A DNA stretch of 64,000 nt, taken from the NCBI GenBank assembly GCA_914767715.1, contig OU612066.1, positions 2,795,001 through 2,859,000 of the forward strand. The letters run 5' to 3'. Made by a program: the position numbers and the translations under genes. Under the pieces are notes generated by a model. The model did not search any database, was not told the DNA's origin, and saw only the letters and a program-made list of their open reading frames with translations. This stretch comes from Membranipora membranacea (Eukaryota > Bryozoa > Gymnolaemata > Cheilostomatida > Membraniporidae). Positions 38,004 through 48,900 of the stretch are shown here, one piece after another. How positions within the stretch are numbered: the first letter of the stretch is position 1; every line of letters begins with the position of its first letter.

Positions 38004-38162
38004 TTTATGCAGGATATCTCAAGGGTTATGGAAATGTTATCAATTCTACAGATAGACTCTGGATTCTTTCGAGTCTTGACATGTCAGCTTGTGAAACATA
38101 TGGAAACCATACAGGGCTAGTGTGGTTCAACTTTCCATAACCCTTGCTATATCCTGCTTAAA
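38004..38162. mobile_element. Small hairpin element (159 bp)
   Basis: Ends of about 30 bp, with core GCAGGATAT and AAGGGTTATGGAAA, are inverted copies of each other around a unique middle. It is non-coding and the target duplication is unclear. Confidence 0.6.
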
Positions 38163-41040
38163 ATACGTAGCCAAAATAAAAAACAATCCTCACCATATTT
38201 TACATCAATTCATCCCTCAACCCCACATGGACGCCTCCTCAATAATGTTACACCACCATTGTTACACTTAAAAAAGTCTATTGGTAAGATTCTCTTGATT
38301 AGTATACTATTATTTTCTTTTTAATGGCATGGTCTTATTTGTCGTTTGTGTGACTTTGATCAGCTAAAATAAAGTATAAGTGATAAAGTAGAAAAATAAA
38401 AATTTGAAATAAATGTTTTCATTATGGGTGGTATACTTATACCATAGATTATGGAGAACTAATATGATTATTAATTTTTTGAAATATCTACTATGTCTGC
38501 AAGGATGATAAATAATTAGTTGATGTTTTTTTATATTGGCAGTTTTTGTTGTTAATTTGTGGAGTTGTTATGTTCTGCTCTTTTGGTGTATTCCACAATG
38601 CACCTTCCTCTTGCTATGTTCCCTCAGGCATATACAAGGTTATATTAAATTAAGTTCAGTAAAAACCAAGACAAATCTCACTCAACAACAGATTGATTTG
38701 ATCCTAGTTGGTGACTAAAAAGTACTACATTGGCCTTGAACCGACTATGATCTCACACTGCCATATATATAAGGTCATACCCCAATAAGTGGCCTGAGTA
38801 TTATTTACACAGACGGCTTACCCTCACCTCAAAACCAGGCAACAATTTAGTGAGACCTTAGTGTATGGTCTCAGAGATTATAGGGGAAAGTTAGAATATA
38901 GTAAACTATGATAAAGAAACTTTAGGCCAGTCAGCTTTGTCAGAATCAACCGTCAGCAATCATGCTCCATGATAGTCACTTTCATTTCATAACTTCCTGG
39001 AATAATATGTATTGTACCATCCCAAAGTGTTTAAATGTGAGATAATTGCCTACTACAGGGATTGTCAACATTGTTGGTAAATGAGCTGTTGCCGATAAAC
39101 ATTTATTACCATAATTTAATAAGATTGACAACCATGATGCTGCAAAATAGACCACTTTTGACACACCCAACAGCGGTTGATTGCCGGCCTCTAAACTGCC
39201 ACTGCTGATTGATAGCAATGACAGGTAAGGAAATATAGATGGATTATGCTCAGGTAATATTGCTTCATCACGTTTGATTAAGGTCTCAAATAAACATAAA
39301 TATTCGTTCTGCTTCCTCACTTTTTCCCCAAGGAGACTGGAGGTCATTGCCTGATTTAAATGTTACCTGGGTAAAGAAATCTAAATGAGGAAGCTATTAA
39401 TATTGAGTGGCCTAACAATGAGTCACGGTGCCCAGTAACTAGTCCCACGTAACCAAATATTTATTTTGCTAATTTTCTATTATGAAAAATATATAATAGA
39501 GAAATTTAAACTCTAATAAAATGTTTATAGCCTGTAGAGATGCAGATTCAGGATTACTTTTATAATATACACAGTATATGTACTACACTGCCCTGGTGGT
39601 AAGTTCTATCTACACACAAAGTTCTGTTTTACTTTATTTCACACGTTTAATTGTAAGAAACTCTAGGATAGATAGTAACATGTGTTTGGATAAGTTCACT
39701 GGCCTATAATTTTTTTCATCATAAGATGTATTGTTAGAAAAGTGTTGAAATGCTATGAATATTCTTGATATATTTACCTCCTACAATATTTAATGATGGG
39801 GAAGCAAAGATATAACAACAGAAGTTTTATGTCTTTGAGGGGAACTCAGCAAGGAAAAATACACTCCCTTCCTACCGAATATAATCATTAACATAAATCA
39901 CAAATTATAATTATGTGTGTGGTTAGCTTGACAAGAGTAGGAGATCATCAATCTAGTGCCTCAGAATCTGCATCATTGATGTGATTAATATTCAATGTCC
40001 TAATACAGAGTGCTCTGTTTACCTCATTATTACAGGTAAATACATAATAATTTAATTATAAGGCCAAAAAACTGTCAAAACGATGGTAAATATGTTTTTG
40101 CGGTGCCGGGTTATGTTTTTGCATTGTCATATTTTCTCACAAGACCTACAGCTACAAAACCAAATATATATCTCTCAATAATATCCCTGCGCTTAGTTGT
40201 GCATTTTCTAAACAATATACTAAAACAGTTTTATCTGTTACTGAATAACATTGATTGGATACCTTTCTCAGCAAGATTTGATAAACACACGAAAGTTCGA
40301 ACATTTAAAATATTTCATAAAACTTTGATACTTTTTGAATCCAAAGGTTGAGGGATTATGAAGATTTGAAGGTTTGACAGATAACCCCTGTTAATGCTGA
40401 TAGATTTCCAAAGTTAACAGCTATCCATGTTATTGCCATAAAGCTTGCTTATCATGTTTATGATTTGAAGTCTTATTCAATGAACTGAGACTCTTTGTAA
40501 ATAATAGAATGTGACAGCAGTTATCATCCGAAATTAACGAGCCGGAAAACGACCCTGACTACGACCCTGACTACGACCCTGACTACGACCCTGACTACGA
40601 CCCTGACTACGACCCTGACTACGACCCTGACTACGACCCTGACTACACACTGATTACACACTGATTACCTTCTTCACTGCATTTATAATTAAGATAAAAA
40701 TTGTGGGAAAAAACTGTTGTAACTATTTACACTCGATTACTGTGAGTGGAAATCTTGCCCTGCATCTCTTTGACAGGCTCATGTTCTGGCAAGATTTACA
40801 ATTTTCATCTGCTGCAGAGTGTAGGCAATGTTAATGGGATTTTGGTACCTGCTAGCTCGGACAACCAGAGCAAAACCCTGCACGGTACCAGCCTTTCATG
40901 ATTAACATGTGAGCTGATTTTTAAGAAAGGAAGGACCTGGCAAGATTGATGACTCCTCTTTTTTTGGACAGCTACATATATTAAGTACCTCTCAATCAAT
41001 CACTTATATTGCTGCAAATATATACATACTGTCAAATTAC
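38163..41040. other. Intergenic sequence upstream of the glycine-rich peptide gene
   Basis: No gene is supported. A 121-codon minus-strand frame (39347-38982) lacks splice or family support. 40103-40351 encodes a LINE-like tail (NNIDWIPFSARFDKHTKVR) that may be a retroelement remnant. Confidence 0.5.
40549..40644 (+). repeat. 12-bp minisatellite, eight units
   Basis: Eight exact ACGACCCTGACT units, followed by two degenerate 12-bp units (ACACACTGATTA). Read in one frame the array encodes DPDY repeats, preceded by LSSEINEPEN directly after a CAG. Confidence 0.95.
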
Positions 41041-41056
41041 ACAAGGAAGCTTAGGG

Positions 41057-41064
41057 TATAAATA
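41057..41064 (+). promoter_or_regulatory. TATA box of the glycine-rich peptide gene
   Basis: TATAAATA lies in GGGTATAAATAGG, about 30 bp before a likely transcription start near 41085-41095. A 5' UTR exon ends at a GTAAGT donor (41126), and the next exon starts after ACCAG at 41320. Confidence 0.8.
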
Positions 41065-41343
41065 GGAGGGTCTGCTCAGAGCTAATCACCACTCTCATCC
41101 ACACCTCAGCATAACAACATCTCTGGTAAGTCACACTGACTAACACTATATAATATATTAAATCAGTTTCACAAAATTTTTATATGTCAATATTTTCTCA
41201 AAGCCTAAAACGAGTTATGTTTTATTTATTTTATTTTATTATTTTCATTTATTTGATCTTACACTTTTCAAGTCTACTCATGCAACAATAACTTTACAAT
41301 ATCTTTCTCTTTAACCAGGTTCACTACCCATCAACTCATAATC

Positions 41344-41808
41344 ATGTAGTTTCTAGCAGTTTTCCTCGTTGTGTGCCTAGCTATGGCCTCAGCCTCAGCC
41401 TCAAATCAATATGGTCTGTACAGTCCAGGAGGTTATCGCAGTGCAAACCGCGGAGGGGTTAGAGGACTGAACCATGGAGGATATGGTGGAGGACTGAACC
41501 GAGGACTATATGGTGGAGGATATGGTGGAGGATATGGTACCAGATATAGTGGACGAGTCTATGGGCGTGGACAAGGATATAATACAGCAGTCCATGCACC
41601 TTATCCTGGATCTAACAGAGGCATCTGTAAGTTATTTCATAATCACATCTATTTATGACATAGCCACAGGGTTTGCACTTGTGACTTCATATACTAACCA
41701 TACCACATACTGAATGGCAATATTATATTAATCACAGCACACAAAATTTGGTTACGAACATTGATTAGCCTACATGACGTTATTTCTCTTGTTTCCACAG
41801 ATGGCTAA
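41344..41808 (+). CDS. Secreted Gly/Tyr-rich peptide with TAG at codon 2
   Basis: Exons 41344-41626 and 41801-41808 join as GGCATC-T plus AT-GGC-TAA, giving a chain that ends SNRGIYG. The N terminus reads Met, stop (TAG 41347-41349), then FLAVFLVVCLAMASASA, a clear signal peptide. The mature part has GGYGGG and LNRGLYGGGYGGGYG runs and Arg, like small secreted structural or antimicrobial glycine-rich peptides; the function is not known. The normal second codon was probably AAG. With the stop, the only downstream Met (41383) would lose most of the signal peptide. A TATA box, 5' intron and polyadenylation signal surround it, so the unit otherwise looks intact. About 95 codons. Confidence 0.8.
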
Positions 41809-41981
41809 GTCATGAGATCCCAGCTCAACAAGATGTTCCCGTATGACTACCACTGACTGAGATTCCTCACAGCAGATTCTTGTAATACGGTTTTGTTGTT
41901 ACATTGTATTTTATTTTAAATTACACTGTTATAAATTGTTAATTTTCATTGCTTTTATTTTAAGTGAATTATTCCTTCAAT

Positions 41982-41987
41982 AATAAA
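41982..41987 (+). terminator. Polyadenylation signal AATAAA
   Basis: AATAAA occurs 174 bp after the stop codon of the glycine-rich peptide gene, followed by a T-rich and GT-containing stretch. Confidence 0.75.
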
Positions 41988-42469
41988 ATGTTATCTTGCA
42001 AACAAACAGTGGTCTGCTTTTTTGACATAGAAGTGGTATAGTCCGACTAAATCAGATTCATGATATCATTATCATCATTCCCAAGCTGATTGATCAACTG
42101 TAGCCAATGCATGGATGCACTAGAGTTGAGTGGATAATTGATTAGCTAAGCGCATGTTCTTGACAGATTCGCAATATTCTCACATTGACTCATGATATTT
42201 GAAGATCATAATTTTGTGTTGTGTGTTAAATTACCATCACTATTTATAAGCCTGACACTCTTCAATGATGGCAACTCATCTTTTCTCTGCTATTGCCAGT
42301 GGTTTCTGCAGTCCTATACAAGGTCTGGTTTATATGAAACTTTGGAGTACCAACAGACATGTTGGGCGTAAAAGTAAATAGATTAGATATGCCCGATCAT
42401 AAACGCCACAAAACTTCAGGGGTGTGGCTGACATACACTCAGGTTAGACTGTAGACTGTACACTGTAGG

Positions 42470-42545
42470 CTGGCGTGGCTGAGCGGTGACGGTGAGCATA
42501 CTATCTCAGCGCGAGAGGCCCGGGTTCAAATTCCGGTGAAGCCAG
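42470..42545 (+). tRNA. tRNA-like sequence, class II-derived (pseudogene or SINE head)
   Basis: Outer arms CTGGC and GCCAG pair with one mismatch inside. A box GTGGCTGAGCGG and B box GGGTTCAAATTCC are well formed, and the T stem CCGG/CCGG pairs. The anticodon arm folds badly (TGAG/CTCA with an 8-nt loop), so I favour a tRNA-derived repeat. It is related to 24605-24689 (minus). Confidence 0.5.
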
Positions 42546-43697
42546 ATATATATATACATATCATTCCTTTACACTTGGTGGTAAAACTGGTTTTATACGG
42601 AGCATATTTATTTGATGATGTTTAATTATAATTATAATTATTTTCATTTTATTTTGACAACGGAAACGATTAATTCAACTACATTAATTTAATTTGATCA
42701 GATATAAGTAAGAAGTCTCCATTAGGACACCGCTGGTATGATAAAGGATGGCATCATTGTGTAATAGGTTTTAATTTGTGATTATTGTGAGAGAAGATAA
42801 GGGAGTGGGACCGGAGGTGGAGTATAGTTACCCAATGTAGTCAAGGGCTCATATTAATATCTACACTCTGTCATAGACAATAATAATCAACTAGCCAAAA
42901 CTGCCTTAGCAATGAGTTAGCATAGGGTTCCTTTATGGCTCCTCAGAAGGGCTTTATTTTGTCTTAATTTGAGTATTTGGTGATGTCAGTGGAAGAACAC
43001 AACCGAGGCCTCTGCCTACCTTCAATGCAAGGTCAACCTTAGTGCAGTGTGTTGTGTGCTAAGTACTGTAATATATTAAGCCTGTTGTGTAGGCACATGC
43101 CGCAATTATTTTAGTTTGTTTGCGTGGGACAGATCGAGCCAACAATAAAAGCTATTTTTAAGCTTTTCTCTGGGTAAACAGATGATCGAACGGAGAAAAT
43201 GGAGGCGGTGTAGGCAAAAATTTGAAGGGCTGTTTGGCAGATCTTTGTTTTGTTTAATGAGCTAAACCTTGGTTGACCTATTTAGGAAGAGGAAACTGTC
43301 AATCTGTTAGGAAAAAAAATTAATTTTTCTCCATCTGATCTAACATACTGCCTAACATAGAGGAAGTACTTTTGGTAGCTGTACACTAAGGTATAACATT
43401 GTTTGGAATTTCCTTTTTTAATTGTGAGTCAGCCGTGAGATCGCCCTTTTTCTATTTTATCAGGACGAAAACATTAACATACTTAATTATCTTATAAAAC
43501 AAAGTATAACCATATCAGAAGTACATGTCTCCTATATAAGTTATCACAACGTCACACTGACCTGTTGGCGTTGGGTAATCTAAGAGGTTTCTGTATGGAA
43601 GACTGTGAGTTAGGCGGGTCAGGAAGATTGCACAGCGGGTGGCGTTTCGGCTCCCCACATATGATGACAGTAAAGCTCTTCATACTATGCTTGAAAT

Positions 43698-43939
43698 TTT
43701 TGGTGCCAAAATGTGGGACAAAAAGTATGCCTACTTAGCACAGTTTCCGCTCCTTGTGTCAATACTCTAATAATAAGTTAATTTGATATCATGATGCAAT
43801 ATAAGCCTTTGTAAATATGCAGGCGTAGTATGTAGTATCACATAGTAAGGACAATGACTGGTAAGGATATATCCTTACTCTGTGGTAGTATAAAACGCAT
43901 CGTACAATAGTATGCAATTTATTCAGTGAATAACTGTGA
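43698..43939 (+). repeat. Dispersed repeat, copy 1
   Basis: Nearly identical to 53978-54159 (from TTTGGTGCCAAA to GAATAACTGTGA). This copy is longer because it received the mini-element at 43839-43884. Confidence 0.85.
43839..43884. mobile_element. 46-bp palindromic mini-element with 7-bp target duplication
   Basis: Ends CACATAGTAAGGA and TCCTTACTCTGTG are inverted copies. GTAGTAT flanks it on both sides (43832-43838, 43885-43891). The sister repeat at 53978 lacks it, an empty-site comparison within the window. Confidence 0.7.
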
Positions 43940-43966
43940 GAGTAGATAAACCTTCAATCATCTCAG

Positions 43967-45145
43967 ACTTGCCAACCTAATTTTTCCAAAATGAGTACAA
44001 AAATTTGCAAAATGCTTAAAAATGAGTACAAAACTCCAGGGTGCCTCAAATGACCAGAAAACGCCCCAAAAAATTATCACAGTAAGTAGTCCTTAGTAGC
44101 ATAGGAGTGCAGATCACTCAACATTAGTCTTTTCCCTTTGCGTTGTAAGGTGCAATCTGCTAATAATAAATGAGAAGATGTTTGTATAACCTAGCCTGTC
44201 TGGACAAGACAGGCTATTTGAAACCCTGTTTGCCCATCCTCCCTGGTTTGCCCTTGAAACACTGGGGCAGGAGATCTGAGTTATCTCACCCCAACAAGGA
44301 GGTAGACAACTTTGTTACTCTGATTAAAGAAAAGTTGAAGTTGGCAGAACCACCATATTCTACAATGGATTACTATAATAGTTATGTTATGTTGCACACT
44401 GATCACGTGATATACTATTGCATGTATATCTCTGATCGATAGAGAGTGAATTAATTCACTTAGCTTGAGTGCAGCTGAAATTCAGTATTTAGGAGACGTG
44501 TGGATGATTACCCAGACTTTTGGATATACACTTATCATTTTCTCATTCTTTGTTAAAATATTCTAATTTATATTTAGAAAATCTGATATCACCTTTTAAC
44601 AGTTTTAGAAGAGCATTTAGCACATGTTTTTGACAAGAAAAGTGACATCGAAACTGTGTATTGCTAGCCTAAGCTCAGAAGAGAGAACTAACAATGCAGA
44701 GCTAGGTAATTCAGTTTCGATCATGTCTGTTTGATAAAAATTAAAGTTGTCCTCTCTTTCAGCCAAATGTAGGTGCTCAATATTTGCGACAGAAGCTCTA
44801 TCGATCAGAGATACACATACTAATAGTGTAATCTCGAAATCAGTGTGGTTATGTTGTGTCTCATTGAAGAAAAGTTGCAATTTGGCTCATGCAAAACTTG
44901 GACAGGTAAAAAGTCAACTGTAAATCAACATCATGGTTTTCTGCAGCCAATACCAGATTTTTAGACTATTATTTAACCATGACAACCAAGTAAACACTAA
45001 AGATAAAAGATGCGTTTTTGATTGCCTAATTAGATGAACAGGCGTTTGGAAAACCATAAATGAGTACAACTAGCGTTTTGCGTTTCAAACTCAATTAGTG
45101 TCAAATAAGCGTTTACAAACGCTTTATGCGTACAGGTTGGCAAGT
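43967..45145. mobile_element. 1.2-kb DNA element with ACTTGCCAACCT ends
   Basis: ACTTGCCAACCT at 43967 and AGGTTGGCAAGT at 45134 form terminal inverted repeats. The hexamer TCATCT occurs just outside both ends. Repeated short words such as AAATGAGTACAA lie near both ends. Inside, 44170-44442 is open but matches no family I know. Class uncertain. Confidence 0.55.
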
Positions 45146-45587
45146 ATGTCATCTACAAGACCGTTAGTCTGACAGCATAATCAGTACTTGTGCATAACAC
45201 TTTGCATTGTTGTGAACGAGTTTAGATGAATGTGGTTACGCGTAATGTGAATCCTAGTAGAGATTGTGAGTATGAGGAATTTTATGTATTACATTAGCTA
45301 GTTGCCTTCTCGTGTACAAGAGAAGACAACTACAAAGTATCACAAATATGTTTAACAGTATGAATGGGAAGCCCTAGTTCATACATGATTGAACATGGAT
45401 GATTAGGGAGAGTGAGTGAGGTATTAATAGCAAGTAAAGAGTTTAGCTCGGGGACTCTTGATCCACCGAGAGAGCTGAGCACAACAAAAATATTAATTGG
45501 AGCTGAAATATGTGGCAGCAGGACCCAGATATCTAGCCACATATTCAGTATTAGATAGTATTATAAAACAACCAGAAAATAACAACA

Positions 45588-45652
45588 AAAACAGCAACAA
45601 ACAACAACAAACAACAACAAACAACAACAAACAACAACAAACAACAACAACA
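45588..45652 (+). repeat. CAACAACAAA microsatellite
   Basis: About six 10-bp units of CAACAACAAA, without other features. Confidence 0.9.
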
Positions 45653-45756
45653 TGATTGCGTGATTGTGCTTGCGAGTTAATATCTTGTTCTGTTTATACT
45701 TGTATATGTTTTCTATCATGACATTGTCTCTCACCCATGTTTTTGTCTATCTCTAG

Positions 45757-45840
45757 GTTCGATATCACCGTAACAGGACAAGTCGATCAGGATTAAATTA
45801 CTTTGATGGTTGTCGATTCAGAGGTAGAATAGTGTAATTC
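45757..45840 (+). other. Possible 5' untranslated exon of the P450 gene
   Basis: The segment lies between CTCTAG and a GTGAGT donor, 140 bp before the P450 start codon. Stops rule out long coding. Support is from splice signals only. Confidence 0.3.
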
Positions 45841-45981
45841 GGTGAGTTGTATATTTATATGAATTGAGCATCTGCCATTAACTAGTTGTTAGTGTACACC
45901 CCAAAGTGCACCATTTCAAGTGTATCAGCATGTAACATTACTCATATATTGTGCATAGCATCGCACGTTTAGAGGTATTTA

Positions 45982-48900
45982 ATGATGCTACTCGGAGGGA
46001 TTGAGGTGCCGACCTGGGTCATTCTAACTTTAGTCGCCGCTGTTCTAACCTACTGGTGAGTTAGTGTACAAGGCAGCACAACCAGCTTATCAGGTCAACT
46101 CATACCTGCAAGTTTGCAGAGGAAGTAAAGAGGATACTCAGACTAGCTATTGTATTGTTGGCTGCTGACGTATGGTATGACAAGACCAAGTGTGGTCCAT
46201 TTGTCTGCATTCCAAGTTACTCTCCCTCCGCTGGTTACGCAGCAGGCAAATGGCCTGTTGAGCGACCAGTTATGGGGGAGCCACTGGAATGCAGGCAAAC
46301 TATAGATCTAACTTGATCTACGTTATGACAAGATGTTGTACATTGATATCACAACACAAGCAGGGTGCTGTAGATATCACAACACGAGCAGGGTACTGTA
46401 GATTTGACTGCATAGTCAGAGTATACTTATCTGAAGCTTATGGTATCTCTGTCAAGGAATACACTGTCAGTAGTCACCGCTGCATATTCTCTCTCCAAGT
46501 CTATTGAGCTGACGTAGCATGCATCGTGTTTCCCACAAAAATCTGCAGCTGCTACCATCCTGAGACGACCGGAGGTGACTTGTTCTCTGAGAATCCAAAT
46601 GTTGGTCTACTAAATCGATAAACTGCAGGATGTATTATGGAGTTTGATGCGTCTGCCTCTCTGGGTATAGTATTCTGTACTATTCTACTCTTACAGGTAT
46701 ACGACAAAGAATCATGGTATCTTTAAGAATCAAGGGATACGAGGTCCAAGAGCTTATCCAGTTATTGGTACACTCGCCGAACTCTATATGGACAGGTAAG
46801 AGCTTATCATACACTCAGTACAAAATAGACAAGGATGCTGCTCCTCTCTCCTAATGAAATATCTCACTCAATGGTGCAGCAAACAAACAATCGCACACCG
46901 TTGACAAGGATGCACATCTCAACTGCCTGATTTTGAATGGTCTGCTGAATTGCGTATTACACGTTAAATTATAACACCTTGCTGACTTTCTGGCTCGCTT
47001 CCAAGGAAACCCCAATGTCTGAGGGTTGGTCGGAATTTTCTCGCAGTATATTTTTGGAATTATTTACAAGCTGCACAAAAATCACTCTTCAATATCCTTT
47101 GTATGTTGATCACAATAGGAATTCATAATAAATCTATACTTCATTGATGAAACTATCTGAATGGCATGCCGTCACAGGCTAGTGATGCTGTTTTGCTGTA
47201 TTATATGATTGATTATTTATTTGTCACACAATTTTTAACAAAAGAATTGGCAGGCAAGATAAAACTTAGATTGCCACTCTGTGAATAAATACTAGAAAAT
47301 AAGAGGATGATACTAAAAAGATAAAGTCTACGATAAAAGCAGTTAGCTACTCAAGATCTACTCTCAGGAACCAGCTATCACAGTATTGATAAAATTGATA
47401 TAGTGTCTAATCAAACTGTTACTACCACATGCACATCTTGATTTATATGCACAGAGTCTACCAGACGGAAGTTTAGAAATAAAATCATGAAAAGGGTGGT
47501 CATCATCATGTAATAAAAGCATACAGTATCTTTTAAAACGCTCCGACATTCGGTTGTCTAGAGTCCCTACTGATGCACCATAAGAGTTTGCTATAGGATA
47601 AATCTTTCTGAGTGCTTTCTTAGCATAGTCAAATAAATTGTTGAAATACACAAGTAGACAGTATAAAAGGCATGACTCGATGAAAGAACGGAAAAGCTGG
47701 CAAAGTAATTGCTCAGAAGCACCATAGAAAGCAAAACGTTTTAAAATATACATGCATTGTCTGTATTTTGACTCAACTGATGCGGCTTGTTTAGAAAGTT
47801 GTAGTTTGGAATCAATGTGTGCTCCTAGGTATATGATAGGAATTCAGCACACACATTTTATGTTTTGCAATTTTTTCAATAGAATGACATGAGTTATTGA
47901 TTTGTGGTCTCACTTGTTGTTAAATTAATCCTGTTCTCTGATGGAATATGATCTGATTGATAATAAATGGTCCTGGAGTAAACACAACATTAATGATCTA
48001 CAATAACGGCAGCAGCAAATACAGTCAAAGCGTCCCATTCAGAAATCACTATCACACTTCATACAAAATTCTCATAAGAAAACAATATATATATCAATAT
48101 TACTATACGATATAATAAATGTTTAATTGATCTGGTTGTTATTCTTTTAGTCGATAATGGACACGGATCTGCGACTCAAGGAAAAGTATGGGAAACTTGT
48201 CGGGTAAGTCATTGGACATTTAAATATGATAACATTCTTCAAAAAGCTTTCAGGTCGGCTATTCCTCACCATAATTTCTGCTAGAATAAGTTTGATGTAG
48301 TTTGCCTGCATTTGGGGTTGCTCCCCACTACTGGTAGGCCGAATTAAACCTGACTGTCATCCACAAGCGGCCAATAAAGTGTATTGAGATTGTAAGCCTT
48401 TGTAGTCAGCTCATACGGAGGTAATCCCTATTTAGTGGGTGGGAGGGACAGCAGTTTTTCCGACATTTTTAATAAGTTCATGATTTTGATTATAAATTGC
48501 AACCAGGTTGATGCAGAAAATTACTGATTGTAAATTCCTGTTTGAGCTTAGATCTGTTATTTTCTGTAGCCTCTTTGAGGGGACAGATCCCACATTGTTG
48601 GTTTTTGATCCTGATTTCTTGAGGGAGGCGTATATTAAGAACTTTCAGAGTTTTACAAATCGTTGGACATTTGCTATGGGAGGACCTTCTGACTCTGGCA
48701 TCCTCAATCTGAAAGGTGAACACTGGAAGTATGTAAGGAGTTCTCTAACCCCAACCTTCACACAGGGTAAACTTAAACAGGTAGTACCTCCTACATAAAA
48801 TCAGTTCTACAATTTAGTTAATGGCCATTATTCAATAGGCAATGTACAAAACCCCACTGATGTTGAGATTTCAATTACCATGCCTAGATATTGTGAACTT

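Noticed and set aside
38982-39347. 121-codon minus-strand open frame
   Set aside because: No family motif, splice logic or regulatory context; likely chance in AT-rich DNA.
42470-42545. Functional tRNA gene
   Set aside because: Acceptor mismatch and a poor anticodon arm; only the internal promoter boxes are well kept.
44170-44442. 90-codon plus-strand open frame
   Set aside because: Lies inside the ACTTGCCAACCT element and shows no recognised domain.
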